Shown: positions 35,533 through 45,811, counted from the stretch's first letter. The stretch: 64,000 nucleotides of DNA from Vulcanisaeta moutnovskia 768-28 (GCF_000190315.1 NC_015151.1:1860001-1924000); one strand, 5' to 3'. The notes: generated by a model from the sequence alone, not told the origin. Program-made: numbers and translations.

Positions 35533-37020
35533 ATGTGCACAATAGGTGGCGTGCTTATCTTCGGCGATAGGCTAGATGAAGATAGGGCTAAGAGGATTGA
35601 GGAGGTTTTGAGGATGGTAATTATCAAGGGCGAGGAGAGGGGTCGTGACAGCTTTGGCATTGTTTCCCTGAGTAGGGATGGTGAGTTGAATGTGTTTAAG
35701 AGTAAGGAGAGACCAAGCGTTGCTGTAAGCAAAATGCCCAGGATGATAACTGAGGACACTGTGGCTGCGATATTCAACAATAGGGCTGAGCCTACTACGG
35801 AGTATGTCAAGGTGAAAAACGAAGATGATATTCAGCCGATGATTGGCGAGCGCATAGTCGTTGCTCACAATGGGACGATAGCCAATGATAAGGACCTTGA
35901 GAGTAAGTTTGGCCTTATCCGTAGGTCGAAGATCGACACGGCAATACTACCACCACTCCTCGAGAAGTTCTGGGACGGATCATTAAATGGGTTTAGGGAT
36001 GTACTGGTTAATTACGTCGTTGGCAGTTACGCATTAGCCATAATGGATACTCGTAGACCCGGCAGGGTTTGGCTAGCCACAAACTTCAAGCCTTTGTATA
36101 TGGCGTGGTACGGCGATTTGAAAACCCTATTCTTCGCTAGTCTCGATGACTACTTAATCGATGATTGGAATAAGCCCATATGGGGCATGCCCGTGATTAG
36201 GCGTGTCGAGCCTTACACGGCCATGGAAATCGGGATTGATGGGACTTGGTCCACGGTGTCATTAAGGAAGGAAGGGCAGGTCAAGAGGAGGGTCTTGGTA
36301 ATAGCTAGTGGTGGTCTCGACTCAACCACGGCAGCTACGTATCTGCTTAAGCAGGGGTATGATGTTGCATTGTTGCATTTTAATTATGGGCATAGAGCTG
36401 AGACCCAGGAGGATAGGGCAATAAAAAGGATTGCCGAATTCCACAATGTCCCATTGTTTGAAGTCAACATGGACTTCTTCAAGATAGTTAGGCACTCGCC
36501 ACTTCTCGGTGATGGCGAAATTAATAGGGTTGATGAGGGCCGTGAAGGGGCTGAGTTCGCCCATGAGTGGGTTCCAGCCAGGAATTTCGTCTTCATAGCC
36601 CTGGCTACGGCAATTGCTGAGGCCTATGGATATGATTACATAGCCACTGGGATTAACCTGGAGGAGAGTGGTGCTTATCCCGACAATGAGATGGAGTTCA
36701 TAAGGCTGTTGAATAGGGTCATGCCATATGCAGTCGGGCCTAATAAGCACGTGGAATTAATAATGCCCGTAGGCCACTTAGTCAAGCATGAGATCGTGAG
36801 GCTAGGCCTAGAGGTTGACGCCCCACTACACCTAACCTGGAGTTGCTATGACAATGGCGAGAAACACTGCGGTCGATGTGGGCCGTGCTATATGCGTAGA
36901 TTAGCCTTCAAAATCAATGGGGTCAAAGATCCAGTGGAGTACGAGTTACCTAAGGAGATCGAGGAGGAATTCTGGATGGGCGCAAGGCCTTACGAAGTTC
37001 CAAAAAGGCCAGGTCAATGA
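35533..37020 (+). CDS. GAT-QueC fusion (archaeosine biosynthesis)
   Basis: 495 residues. Residues 1-240 are a class II glutamine amidotransferase domain with the nucleophile Cys2 (MCTIGGVLIFG), RGRDSFGIVSL and VVAHNGTI. Residues 250-495 are a QueC domain: VLVIASGGLDSTTAATYL P-loop, HFNYGHRA, and a zinc site in CYDNGEKHCGRCGPCYMR. Fusions of this kind are known from Crenarchaeota lacking ArcS, where they are proposed to convert tRNA-bound preQ0 to archaeosine. TATA GTTTAAATAC at about 35500-35510 gives a leaderless start. Confidence 0.92.
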   Translation: MCTIGGVLIFGDRLDEDRAKRIEEVLRMVIIKGEERGRDSFGIVSLSRDGELNVFKSKERPSVAVSKMPRMITEDTVAAIFNNRAEPTTEYVKVKNEDDIQPMIGERIVVAHNGTIANDKDLESKFGLIRRSKIDTAILPPLLEKFWDGSLNGFRDVLVNYVVGSYALAIMDTRRPGRVWLATNFKPLYMAWYGDLKTLFFASLDDYLIDDWNKPIWGMPVIRRVEPYTAMEIGIDGTWSTVSLRKEGQVKRRVLVIASGGLDSTTAATYLLKQGYDVALLHFNYGHRAETQEDRAIKRIAEFHNVPLFEVNMDFFKIVRHSPLLGDGEINRVDEGREGAEFAHEWVPARNFVFIALATAIAEAYGYDYIATGINLEESGAYPDNEMEFIRLLNRVMPYAVGPNKHVELIMPVGHLVKHEIVRLGLEVDAPLHLTWSCYDNGEKHCGRCGPCYMRRLAFKINGVKDPVEYELPKEIEEEFWMGARPYEVPKRPGQ

Positions 37021-37048
37021 TGCGTTGCGTTTGGTTTTAAACTAGTTG

Positions 37049-37552
37049 TGAGAGACTTAAAATCGATAGGTACTAAGGTTGGTAAGATTAAATACAGGAG
37101 CTTCGCTTATATTGGTAGGATAAGGGTGGTGCTCAACGGCAGTGAGGCTGAGGTTAAGGATAAGAGTGGAGAACAGGGCAGTGGAGGAGGTGTCACTACT
37201 CAATAGCGGGTTTGAGGCACCAACACCTCAACTGCTCATTCCCGTGAACATGGCTAGAGCTTTGAGCTATGGCCACTGACCGAGGGCGCTAGGGAGGTTA
37301 GGGTTGATACGGCTGGCGGCCCATTAAACGTGTGGTTTTACCCCAAGGGTTGCCATGGTTAAGGTTGTGGCGGGCGATGCGGAGTCTAGGGAGTTTCTAG
37401 TTGACGTATTGGTCTCACCGTTAGCTGATGAGCCATTGATAAGCGACCTACTGGCTGATGAGTTGGAGATAGCCGTTGAATCCTTCGGTAAGGGGCTATG
37501 GAGGTTCAGGAGCGACCCGCCAGGTAAGTTAAGGTCTTCGGAGGTTCGGTGA
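37049..37552 (+). pseudogene. predicted clan AA aspartic protease-like gene, decayed
   Basis: Homologous pieces in changing frames: RSFAYIGRIRVVLNG (about 37090), VENRAVEEVSLLNSGFEAPTPQLLIPVNMARAL (37160-37265), LWPLTEGAREVRVDTAGG (37270-37320), and VVAGDAESREFLVDVLVSPLADEPLISDLLADELEI...GKGLWRF (37355-37552). The NSGFE site stands where DTGFE/DSGFE is expected and the ISDxLAxEL and GxWRF parts fit this archaeal family. At least two frameshifts. Confidence 0.65.
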
Positions 37553-37644
37553 GGGCAGATCTTCGATGAAAGACCGTTGAAGTCAGAGAACCTTGTTAAT
37601 AATACTTAATTAATTTGAATTACCTGGGCGTTATTTTGTTTACC

Positions 37645-38769
37645 TCACGTAAGGTTCCAGGGAGGTACGTACCTACCTATGTCGTTACCATACACAATAC
37701 TCAATACTTCGTTAATCCTCTTCCTTAACTCGCCCACATTATTAGCCACTATGTTAACATGGCCCATTTTACGCCTGGGCTTAACCCTCGCCTTGCCATA
37801 CCACCAAACGCTAGTTCCTGGCACTGCCAGCACCCTTCTAATCACCTCCTCATTGTATGGAACGCCCAACATATTCACTATACCTGACGGTCTCTGTAAC
37901 TCGACGGAGCCCAGCGGCAGGTCTAGGACTGCCCTCACGTGATTTTCGAACTGACTCACCGCAGCACCCATCAATGTCCAGTGCCCCGAGTTATGGACGC
38001 GGGGCGCAAACTCGTTAATAAGCACTTCTCCGCTCTTTGTTATGAAGAACTCCACGGTTAAGACACCAACGTGGTTAAGTACCTCCGTAAGTCTTACGGC
38101 TATCTCTTTAGCCCTGCTAGCAATCTCCTCATCAATCTCCGCAGGGGCTATGCTGTAAAGGAGGACCCCATTATAGTGGTAGTTCTCGGTTACTGAATAC
38201 GTTAGTACATCGCCATTGCTGGATCTCACGAGTACCACCGAAACCTCCTTATGAATGTCCACAAACTCCTCAGCCAATAATGGGAACCTCCTCGGTACTT
38301 TACCGAGGTCATTCCTACTCATAACGTAGTACTGACCCTTACCGTCATATGCACCCTGATACTCCTTAAAAACAACCCTGCCAAGTTGATTAACTGCCTT
38401 GTTCATCTCCTCTAAGCCGTTGACGATCACGAACCTGGGCACCAGAAACCCGTGATCCTTAAGGAACGCCTTCTCACGTATCTTATCCTGCTTTAGCCAT
38501 ATCGTTAATGAGCCAGGCCTCAACCTATCGAGCGACTCAGCCATACTTACAGCGTTAGGATTCACGTGCTCAAACTCGAAAGTAACTACGTCGGACTTAT
38601 TTATTAACGCTCTCCATGAATCCCCCACGAATTTTCCATCTGCCACGCCCAACGCAGGTGCTTCGGGATCCTCATCATGCACCAGGAACTTAACGCCTAG
38701 CTTCTTACTCTCCATTATCATCATGAGACCTAACTGCCCACCACCTAGGATACCCAGTACCTTATTCAT
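37645..38769 (-). CDS. purK: N5-carboxyaminoimidazole ribonucleotide synthase PurK
   Basis: 374 residues, ATP-grasp. [22 protein letters not shown] at the N-terminus, [16 protein letters not shown] in the ATP-binding loop, and [29 protein letters not shown] near the metal site. PurK carboxylates AIR using bicarbonate and ATP; PurE then rearranges the product. Start overlaps the purE stop by 4 bases. Confidence 0.95.
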   Translation of the reverse strand: MNKVLGILGGGQLGLMMIMESKKLGVKFLVHDEDPEAPALGVADGKFVGDSWRALINKSDVVTFEFEHVNPNAVSMAESLDRLRPGSLTIWLKQDKIREKAFLKDHGFLVPRFVIVNGLEEMNKAVNQLGRVVFKEYQGAYDGKGQYYVMSRNDLGKVPRRFPLLAEEFVDIHKEVSVVLVRSSNGDVLTYSVTENYHYNGVLLYSIAPAEIDEEIASRAKEIAVRLTEVLNHVGVLTVEFFITKSGEVLINEFAPRVHNSGHWTLMGAAVSQFENHVRAVLDLPLGSVELQRPSGIVNMLGVPYNEEVIRRVLAVPGTSVWWYGKARVKPRRKMGHVNIVANNVGELRKRINEVLSIVYGNDIGRYVPPWNLT

Positions 38770-39251
38770 AAGCCGAGCACCGTGCTTAGGACCTCCTTCT
38801 TCATCGACTCCATTAACTCGATAACCTTAGCCCTGATGCTCGGGTATTTAATGCCGAGTATCCTAGCCGCGAGTAACGCTGCGTTCTTCGCGTTACCTAT
38901 TGCCACCGTGGCCACTGGAGTTCCGTAGGGCATCTGTACTATTGATAGTAGTGAGTCGAGACCGTTAAGGTGCTTGCTCGGTATTGGGACCCCAATGACT
39001 GGCAGTGGTGTTAGTGATGCTATCATTCCGGGAAGGTGAGCAGCACCTCCAGCACCGGCTATTATTACTTCTAAGCCTCTATCAACGGCTGTCTTTGCGT
39101 ACTCAAACATTAGCTCTGGCGTCCTGTGGGCCGAGACAACCTTAGTCTCATTGGGTATACCTAACTGGTTGAGTAACTCTACGGCCTCCCTCATGGTATC
39201 CCAATCATTTTTACTGCCCATTATCACGCCGACCAGTGGTTTCGTGCTCAT
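38766..39251 (-). CDS. purE: N5-carboxyaminoimidazole ribonucleotide mutase PurE
   Basis: 161 residues: [23 protein letters not shown] (catalytic His), and [25 protein letters not shown] are class I PurE signatures, in agreement with the paired purK. First gene of the reverse unit; divergent from purL across about 100 bases with two AT-rich dyads. Confidence 0.95.
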   Translation of the reverse strand: MSTKPLVGVIMGSKNDWDTMREAVELLNQLGIPNETKVVSAHRTPELMFEYAKTAVDRGLEVIIAGAGGAAHLPGMIASLTPLPVIGVPIPSKHLNGLDSLLSIVQMPYGTPVATVAIGNAKNAALLAARILGIKYPSIRAKVIELMESMKKEVLSTVLGL

Positions 39252-39262
39252 TGGAGTTATTG

Positions 39263-39281
39263 TTTAAAGAAAACTTTTAAA
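39263..39281. promoter_or_regulatory. purE-proximal AT dyad (imperfect spacing)
   Basis: TTTAA-N9-TTAAA, one base longer in the spacer than the dyads at the other purine promoters, 12 bases from the purE ATG. It also contains the likely purE TATA box, so it may be promoter only. Confidence 0.3.
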
Positions 39282-39320
39282 AGTATTTTTTCATAACTAA
39301 CTGTAGTATGCCCGTGTACT

Positions 39321-39340
39321 GTTTAAATAAAAGATTAAAC
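39321..39340. promoter_or_regulatory. purL promoter and candidate purine operator
   Basis: An inverted repeat GTTTAA-N8-TTAAAC lies 14 bases before the purL ATG and overlaps the TATA-like TTTAAATA. Perfect TTTAA-N8-TTAAA dyads also occur at 45870, 49927, 52089 and 52114, all next to purine genes. A shared repressor or activator is inferred. Confidence 0.5.
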
Positions 39341-39353
39341 AAAGGTCGGGACC

Positions 39354-41534
39354 ATGCCCCTCAGCGATTATGAGAAGGCGATTATTAGGAGGTCCCTAGG
39401 CAGGGAACCAACGCGGGCTGAGTGGTTAGTATTTGAGGCTGAGTGGAGTGAGCACTGCTCATATAAGAGTAGCAGGAGGTTCCTTAAGCTATTGCCCAGT
39501 GAGGCGCCACACGTACTCAGAGGACCTGGGCTTGATGCTCCACTGATTCGTTTAGGTAATTTAATGGTCAGTTTCAAGATAGAGAGCCATAATCACCCAT
39601 CTGCGGTGGATCCTTACGATGGCGCCGCGACGGGCGTTGGCGGCATTGTGAGGGACATATTGACCGTGGGTTTGAGGCCCATTGCATTAATGGATAACCT
39701 ACACTTTGGTTTACCCAATGATCCTCACTCCCGATGGATAGCGAGAAACGTCATAAGAGGGATCTCGGATTATGGGAATAGGATCGGTGTACCCGTGGTT
39801 GCTGGTGAGGTATGGTTTGATGAGTCGTTCGCCATAAACCCAATAGTTCTAGTTACCTGCATAGGTGTCGGTAAACTGGAGGATGTCGCAATGGGCGAAG
39901 CAAGCCCCGGTGATTTAGTTCTAATTATTGGTAATGATGTTGGTAGGGATGGAATGCTTGGTAGCTCCTTTGCATCTAAGGTCCTGGATAAAGATGAGAG
40001 TGATATAGGTGCTGTACAGGTTGGCAATCCATTACTTGAGAAGTTACTAATTGATGTGGTGATTGAATTAAGAAGTAGAAAGTTAATCAAGGCTATTAAG
40101 GACGTGGGCGGTGGAGGTTTAGCCACGGCATTGAGCGAGCTCGCCGACCAATTCGATCTTGGCATTGAGATTTACCTGGACAAGATTAGGACTAGGGAGC
40201 ACATGGCATCTGAGGAGATCCTAGTCTCAGAGTCCCAGGAAAGGATGGTAATTGTGATAAGTAGGGATAGGCTTAGTGAGGTTGAGGAGGTGTTGAGGAG
40301 ATATGGTGTCGGCTATGACATAATTGGTGTCCTAACTGACAATGGTAGGTTCATAGCCTATCACAAAAATAACGTAATCGTTAATTTGCCTGTAAAGTTC
40401 GTAACACATGCACCAGAGACTAATTACGGCATCAAGGAACCACAGTACCTAAGCAGGTTTAGGATAATTCCGGAATTGCCCAAGGTACAACTTGGTGAGG
40501 CGTTAATTAAGGTATTAAGTAGCCTAAATGTTGCGTCTAAGGAACCAATATTCAGTTTGTATGATTATGAGGTGGGTGTTAGGACAGTGATTAAACCAGG
40601 TAGGGCCGGCGCAGCAGTGTTAAGACTCCTTGATGCTGATGGAGGTGATAGTAGGTTAGGGATTGCCGTGAAGTCAGATGCAAATCCAAGATACTCGTTT
40701 CTTGATCCATTCATTGGAGCCGCCAATTCCCTAGCCAAGGCCTATAGGAATGTGGTTGCCGTCGGTGCAGAGCCTCTGGCTGCCGTTGACTCGATAAACG
40801 TGGGTAATCCCGAGAAGCCTGACAGGTACTGGTACTTCGTGAATTCAGTGCTGGGGCTTGCCTGGATTGCCCATGAACTTGGTATACCAATAGTTGGCGG
40901 TAAGGTTAGTTTCTACAATGAGAGCCCTAACGGTAATGTAATTAAGCCCGTGATTACTGTCGTCGCGTTAGGCCAGGTAAGTGATGTTAGTAAGGTCGTT
41001 GATGGTGGACTCACTGGTGATGGGTCAATAATAATCATTGGTAATACATTAACTGAGCTCGGTGGGTCTGAGTACCTATATGCAGTCCACGGTTTTGTTA
41101 GGGGCATACCGCCGAGACCAAGGCCTAAGGATGAGGCTAGGAATTCCAGGGCTGTTCTTAAATTGATTCAGGATGGCTTAGTGAGCGCCTCAATGGATAT
41201 TGGCGTTGGTGGATTATTAACGACTCTGAGTAAGATGGCTTTGATTAATGGAGTTGGCTTTAATATTGATTTATCTAAAGCACCAGTTGATGATTATGGT
41301 ATTGGCCCAGACGCAATAGCGTTCTCCGAGACCAACGCCAGATACATCATAGAGGTTAAGAATGAGCATTTTAATAAAGTAATAAGCACGCTCGCCAACC
41401 TAGGCATACCATTCTCAGTGATCGGCGGTTCAGGCGGTGATGATGCCATAGTCCACTGGGACCACCATGAATTAATGGCCCTGAGGCTAAACGAGCTAGA
41501 GATGGCGTATGACTCATTATGGGGTGCCCTGTGA
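39354..41534 (+). CDS. purL: phosphoribosylformylglycinamidine synthase subunit PurL
   Basis: 726 residues, the size of the small PurL that works with PurQ and PurS. WSEHCSYKSSRRFLK, SHNHPSAVDPYDGAATGVGGIVRDILTVG and VVAGEVWFD near the N-terminus, DVGGGGLATALSELA and SFYNESPNG later. It uses ATP and ammonia from PurQ to convert FGAR to FGAM. The stop overlaps the purF start (TGATG). Confidence 0.95.
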   Translation: MPLSDYEKAIIRRSLGREPTRAEWLVFEAEWSEHCSYKSSRRFLKLLPSEAPHVLRGPGLDAPLIRLGNLMVSFKIESHNHPSAVDPYDGAATGVGGIVRDILTVGLRPIALMDNLHFGLPNDPHSRWIARNVIRGISDYGNRIGVPVVAGEVWFDESFAINPIVLVTCIGVGKLEDVAMGEASPGDLVLIIGNDVGRDGMLGSSFASKVLDKDESDIGAVQVGNPLLEKLLIDVVIELRSRKLIKAIKDVGGGGLATALSELADQFDLGIEIYLDKIRTREHMASEEILVSESQERMVIVISRDRLSEVEEVLRRYGVGYDIIGVLTDNGRFIAYHKNNVIVNLPVKFVTHAPETNYGIKEPQYLSRFRIIPELPKVQLGEALIKVLSSLNVASKEPIFSLYDYEVGVRTVIKPGRAGAAVLRLLDADGGDSRLGIAVKSDANPRYSFLDPFIGAANSLAKAYRNVVAVGAEPLAAVDSINVGNPEKPDRYWYFVNSVLGLAWIAHELGIPIVGGKVSFYNESPNGNVIKPVITVVALGQVSDVSKVVDGGLTGDGSIIIIGNTLTELGGSEYLYAVHGFVRGIPPRPRPKDEARNSRAVLKLIQDGLVSASMDIGVGGLLTTLSKMALINGVGFNIDLSKAPVDDYGIGPDAIAFSETNARYIIEVKNEHFNKVISTLANLGIPFSVIGGSGGDDAIVHWDHHELMALRLNELEMAYDSLWGAL

Positions 41535-42865
41535 TGTGTGGTATATGGGCATTCCTGGGCCTTAATGCGGGTAATTATGTGGTTAAGTTAGCTCCATGGC
41601 TCATTCATAGGGGTCAGGAGGGAGTGTCATTTGTGTGCCACGTGGATGGGTCACTTGTCAGGTTAAGTGATGTTTCGACAATTAGTTCAACACTATGTCT
41701 TGGGCATGCCAGGTATAGCACGAGTGGCCCCTACGGTGTGGAGCTCCAACCTATTGTGCTTGGTAATGACTTCGCCCTGGTATTTAATGGTACAATAAGT
41801 AATTACGTTGAGTTAATTAGTAAGTTGAGAGATTTTGGTATTGGCATCAGGACGAATTATGACGCTTTAGTTTTAGCTCACTATATGAGGGAGTTACTGA
41901 GTAGGCGAGGTATTGATGATGGCATTAGTGAGCTCTTCCACACACTCCGTGGTGGTTATTCCATAATAGCCATTTGGAGAGATTCATTAATAGTCATTAG
42001 GGATCCCTGGGGCATTAGGCCTCTCGTCATTGGTAGTGATGGTAATGGCATAGCCATAGCCTCGGAATCGGCAGCGCTTGAGGCACTGGGCATGACTTGG
42101 CGTGAAGTCGAGCCTGGTAAGGCCCTGGCGCTACATGGGTCAGGCAGAGAGCATTGGGTTGAAGGTCCCAGGGTGAGGAGAGCCTATTGTGCGCTTGAGT
42201 ACATATATTTTCTCAGGCCTGACTCGCATTTCAATGGTATTAGTGTTTATGATGCCAGGCGTAAGCTTGGCATGGTGCTCGCTCATAAGGAGGGAAATCA
42301 TGATATTGACATTGTGACGCCTGTGCCGGAGACCGCTAGGATCGCGGCAGAGGCCTATGCAGAGGGTATTGGTAAGCCAATACATGAATTAATAATTAAG
42401 AATAGATATGTCGGCCGTAGTTTTATCAAACCTCCTAGAGAAAGGTCTGTAAATATGTACAATGTGATTAGGGATATTGTTAAGGGTAGGTCTATATCCC
42501 TTGTGGATGACTCGATCATAAGGGGCGACACATTTAGGAAGGTTCTGCCTAGGTTCAGGAGGTCGGGAACCAGGGCTATACATGTTAGGGTCTCCTCGCC
42601 ACCAATTAGATACCCATGCTTCATGGGCATGGACTTCCCAACTAGACGTGAATTAGTAGCCCACGGCAGGTCAATAGATGAGGTTAGGGGGTATCTCGGC
42701 GCCGATTCCTTGGTTTACCTAACAGTTGATGAGCTTATGGATTCCATAGGAACCACCGAACTTTGTACAGCATGCTTCACAGGTAATTATCCATTCACTA
42801 TCAACATTGATGAAAGCGAGAAGGCATTTTCTGGGGATAGGGTATGGGAGTCTCAGGCTTTGTAG
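41534..42865 (+). CDS. purF: amidophosphoribosyltransferase PurF
   Basis: 443 residues from ATG 41534, overlapping the purL stop. Cys nucleophile directly after Met (MCGIWAFLGL), GHARYSTSG, NGTISNY and NYDALVLAHY in the glutaminase half; PRPP loop SLVDDSIIRGDT and a C-terminal CTACFTGNYP, part of the 4Fe-4S ligand set of this PurF type. First committed step of purine synthesis. Overlaps the paralogue downstream by 22 bases. Confidence 0.95.
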   Translation: MCGIWAFLGLNAGNYVVKLAPWLIHRGQEGVSFVCHVDGSLVRLSDVSTISSTLCLGHARYSTSGPYGVELQPIVLGNDFALVFNGTISNYVELISKLRDFGIGIRTNYDALVLAHYMRELLSRRGIDDGISELFHTLRGGYSIIAIWRDSLIVIRDPWGIRPLVIGSDGNGIAIASESAALEALGMTWREVEPGKALALHGSGREHWVEGPRVRRAYCALEYIYFLRPDSHFNGISVYDARRKLGMVLAHKEGNHDIDIVTPVPETARIAAEAYAEGIGKPIHELIIKNRYVGRSFIKPPRERSVNMYNVIRDIVKGRSISLVDDSIIRGDTFRKVLPRFRRSGTRAIHVRVSSPPIRYPCFMGMDFPTRRELVAHGRSIDEVRGYLGADSLVYLTVDELMDSIGTTELCTACFTGNYPFTINIDESEKAFSGDRVWESQAL

Positions 42866-44076
42866 GTGTGATTTCCTTTCATGAGGGGTGGGACGTGAGT
42901 AAGATACTTAGATACGCACTACCGGCGCTTAGGCATAGGGGTAATGATACTGCCTGGGTCGCCTTACTAAGTAATGATAATAAGTTCATTATACGGGAGG
43001 TTAGGGAGGACGGCAATATCCCAAGCGGCTGGGCTGGGCTTCTATGTCTATACACTAACGAGGCATCAAGAGGCTTTATTAAGTGCGGTAATACCGATAT
43101 TGCCTACTGCATTGAGGGTATTGTTGTGGATCCCACGGAAGTATGTAGACTAGTTACTGGCGATAGTAAGACCCTTGCCTACACATCTCTAATTGCCTTA
43201 ACCAGTGACGGTGAATTGATCGCCTATAGACCCATTACTGGACTGAGGAATTTAGTCCTTGGTGCCTACGGCTTCGACCTAGCCATCATATCTAACGAGA
43301 GCTCCACTATAAATGCACTGGGCGGTGAGGTGAGACTTTTTGTTAGTCTTGGAACCATAGTCAGGGCCAGTAGGCTAAATTTGTCAGTAAGCAGAGTTGC
43401 AGGTAATTTCCGTGGTAAACGGTGCATCATGGAGTTCATATATCTATCAAGACTTGATTCTGAAATTGATGGGTATTCAGTTTATGAATTTAGGAGGGCA
43501 TTGGCTAGGAGACTAGCCCTTAGGTTGGCGAATAAGATTGATGCAGATGTTGTCATTGGGATGCCCGAGACTGGCATCATTTACGGAATTAAGGTTGCTG
43601 AGATCATGGGAAAAACCTTTGAATATGCACTTCTTAATATAGAAAGACATAGATCGGCGCTAAGGGAGGATATATTGGATAAGATATCCTCCGTACATCT
43701 AAAGCTTAGCCCAGTCATTAATGTGATTAAGGGTAAGAGAGTCTTGCTTGTTGATGATTCGTTACTTACGGGAATATCCATTAAGGAGGCATCGCAAGTA
43801 CTTAGGCATAGGGCAGGAGCTAGGGAAGTCCATGTTGCCATAGCCAGCCCAAGGATAGTTAGGAGCTGCCCCTATGGTATTGATATGCCTCCAGACAACC
43901 AATTGCTTGCCAATGCCTTCAGTAATTATGCCGATGCCCAGAGGGTTCTCGAGGTTGACTCACTAACGTGGTCAGACCTTAATGACCTGTATGCTGCAGC
44001 TGATGAATCAGGTATAGGCAGAGATAGCCTATGCACCTACTGTCTTGTGGGTGATAAACGTGAACTGGACCTATGA
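42844..44076 (+). CDS. PurF-like paralogue without glutaminase active site
   Basis: 410 residues. It aligns with PurF throughout, but the N-terminus reads MGVSGFVGV, so the catalytic Cys is Ser, and GHxRYST and the NG oxyanion residues are not conserved (CIEG). The phosphoribosyltransferase half keeps MGMPETG-like and VLLVDDSLLTGIS, the cysteines CIMEFIYLSR, CPYGIDMPP and CTYCLVGD. It may be an ammonia-dependent or regulatory subunit of PurF. Operon position and length argue against a dead gene. Confidence 0.85.
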   Translation: MGVSGFVGVISFHEGWDVSKILRYALPALRHRGNDTAWVALLSNDNKFIIREVREDGNIPSGWAGLLCLYTNEASRGFIKCGNTDIAYCIEGIVVDPTEVCRLVTGDSKTLAYTSLIALTSDGELIAYRPITGLRNLVLGAYGFDLAIISNESSTINALGGEVRLFVSLGTIVRASRLNLSVSRVAGNFRGKRCIMEFIYLSRLDSEIDGYSVYEFRRALARRLALRLANKIDADVVIGMPETGIIYGIKVAEIMGKTFEYALLNIERHRSALREDILDKISSVHLKLSPVINVIKGKRVLLVDDSLLTGISIKEASQVLRHRAGAREVHVAIASPRIVRSCPYGIDMPPDNQLLANAFSNYADAQRVLEVDSLTWSDLNDLYAAADESGIGRDSLCTYCLVGDKRELDL

Positions 44077-45061
44077 GAGGGCGGGAATTAACCTAGGTAA
44101 GCACGAGGAAATGCATGTGACTGCCTATGAGATTATACGCGATATAGCGAGTAGATTAGGTGTTGCATTGATGGAGGGTGGTTTCACAAGGTCAATACAG
44201 CTTGGCAACCATGAAATAACACTGCATACTGATGGTGTTGGTACGAAGTCCATGATTGCGTGGACCACAGGTAGGCTTGAGGTGCTTGGTTGGGACTGCG
44301 TTATCGGCAATGTTAATGACATAGCCTGTGACGGTTTCATACCCATTGCATTTACGGATTACATAGCCATATCCAACAATGATACTGAGGCCGTACACAG
44401 AGTCCTTATTGGCATTAGGAATGCCATTCTCATGGTTAAGGCTGCCCTCCTGGGCGGCGAGACGGCCATAATGCCTGACCTAGTCAACGGTATTGATGTC
44501 TCATGCACAGTACTTGGTATTAAGGGCATTAGGAATGTCGAGAAAGTAAGGGTCGGTGATACGGTTATTGGAATTGAATCCAGTGGATTGCACATGAATG
44601 GATATACACTAGCCCGTAAGGTTTTACTGAGTAGGTATGGTCTTGATGACGAAGTCTGCAGTGATAAATTGGCTAATTGGCTTCTAAAACCCACCACTTA
44701 CTATGGGGATTTATTGACTAAGCTTTATGGAGATGGCTTAATTAAATCGGCTGTTCATGTAACTGGCGGGAGCTTCACTAAAATAAGACGGGTAATTGGT
44801 GGTTTAGGTGTTGATCTCGAGGTCCCTGAACCACCGTGCATATTCGAAACCATTAAGGAGACAGGTAATATCGAATGGAGTGAGATGTATAGGGTGTTTA
44901 ATATGGGTGTTGGGCTTATGGTGATAACCGAAGAGGAACGCATAAGCGATGTTACCAGGGTAATTGAGGACTTGGGGCTTAGGTATTGGATTCTCGGTAA
45001 GGTGGTTGATCGCGCTGGGATTAATATTTCAATGAATGATGGTGTTAAGTTACGCATTTAG
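44045..45061 (+). CDS. purM: phosphoribosylformylglycinamidine cyclo-ligase PurM
   Basis: About 338 residues. TYERAGINLGKHE, HTDGVGTKSMIA, VNDIACDGFIPIAFTDYIA, LLGGETAIMPDL and SGLHMNGYTLARK are PurM signatures. The start overlaps the PurF paralogue; TTG 44045 is the longest, GTG 44051 or 44060 are as likely. Converts FGAM to AIR. Its end overlaps the convergent purC by 4 bases. Confidence 0.93.
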   Translation: MWVINVNWTYERAGINLGKHEEMHVTAYEIIRDIASRLGVALMEGGFTRSIQLGNHEITLHTDGVGTKSMIAWTTGRLEVLGWDCVIGNVNDIACDGFIPIAFTDYIAISNNDTEAVHRVLIGIRNAILMVKAALLGGETAIMPDLVNGIDVSCTVLGIKGIRNVEKVRVGDTVIGIESSGLHMNGYTLARKVLLSRYGLDDEVCSDKLANWLLKPTTYYGDLLTKLYGDGLIKSAVHVTGGSFTKIRRVIGGLGVDLEVPEPPCIFETIKETGNIEWSEMYRVFNMGVGLMVITEEERISDVTRVIEDLGLRYWILGKVVDRAGINISMNDGVKLRI

Positions 45062-45777
45062 GATATACCGAGTATTTTATTCATTTCCTCATAGGCCTTA
45101 ACCAAGTCTGCTGATGAACTACCCCTCCTAAATAATTCCTTATCCAAGTGCCTGCCATTGATTAGAACCCTTATAGTGTCACCACTTAATTCATCGGCAA
45201 GAACCAGGTTATTTGACTTATCAAAACCAAACTCCAGTTTAAAGTCCACAAGTGTCAGTCCTTTACTTGCCATGTAATTGTTCAAAATTTCGTTAATCCT
45301 TAATGCAATGCCCATTATTTCATTTAACTGCTCCTGGCTTGCTAAGCCAGCCTCTATTATGTCATCCGTGGTTATTAGTGGGTCGTGGAGCTCATCACTC
45401 TTTAGGTGAAACTCAATGAGCGGTTTGCTGAACTTCGTCATTGACTTCACTAGGGGCATTCTTTTTAGGAATGATCCATAGGCATAATTCCTAACAATGA
45501 CTTCTATGGGTATCATCCTGAGACTCCTCACCAGTATTTTCCTATCGCCATCCCAATCAACCAAGTGATTCCTAATGCCGTACTTACCCAGTAATCCCAT
45601 TAGGAATACCGTCTGAGCTGCGGCTAATTTACCCTTACTAGGTGCGTGTTCCTTCCTGGCGCCGTCAAATGCCGTGACCTCGTCCTTGAATTCCATAACG
45701 AGGAACTCATCATTAACCCTGTAGACCCTCTTAGCCTTACCCTCGTAAATTAACTCCCCAGTCCAGTTACGGGACAT
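45058..45777 (-). CDS. purC: phosphoribosylaminoimidazole-succinocarboxamide synthase PurC
   Basis: 239 residues: LIYEGKAKRVYRV, FKDEVTAFDGARK, GIRNHLVDWDG, IPIEVIVRNYAYGSFLKR, LELKSDELHDP-like FHLKSDELHDPLI, VDFKLEFG and LADELSGDTIRV. Standard SAICAR synthetase. Single-gene unit, divergent from purD. Confidence 0.95.
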   Translation of the reverse strand: MSRNWTGELIYEGKAKRVYRVNDEFLVMEFKDEVTAFDGARKEHAPSKGKLAAAQTVFLMGLLGKYGIRNHLVDWDGDRKILVRSLRMIPIEVIVRNYAYGSFLKRMPLVKSMTKFSKPLIEFHLKSDELHDPLITTDDIIEAGLASQEQLNEIMGIALRINEILNNYMASKGLTLVDFKLEFGFDKSNNLVLADELSGDTIRVLINGRHLDKELFRRGSSSADLVKAYEEMNKILGIS

Positions 45778-45811
45778 ACTTAGTAATGACTTTTTTCTTG
45801 TTTATTTAAGG

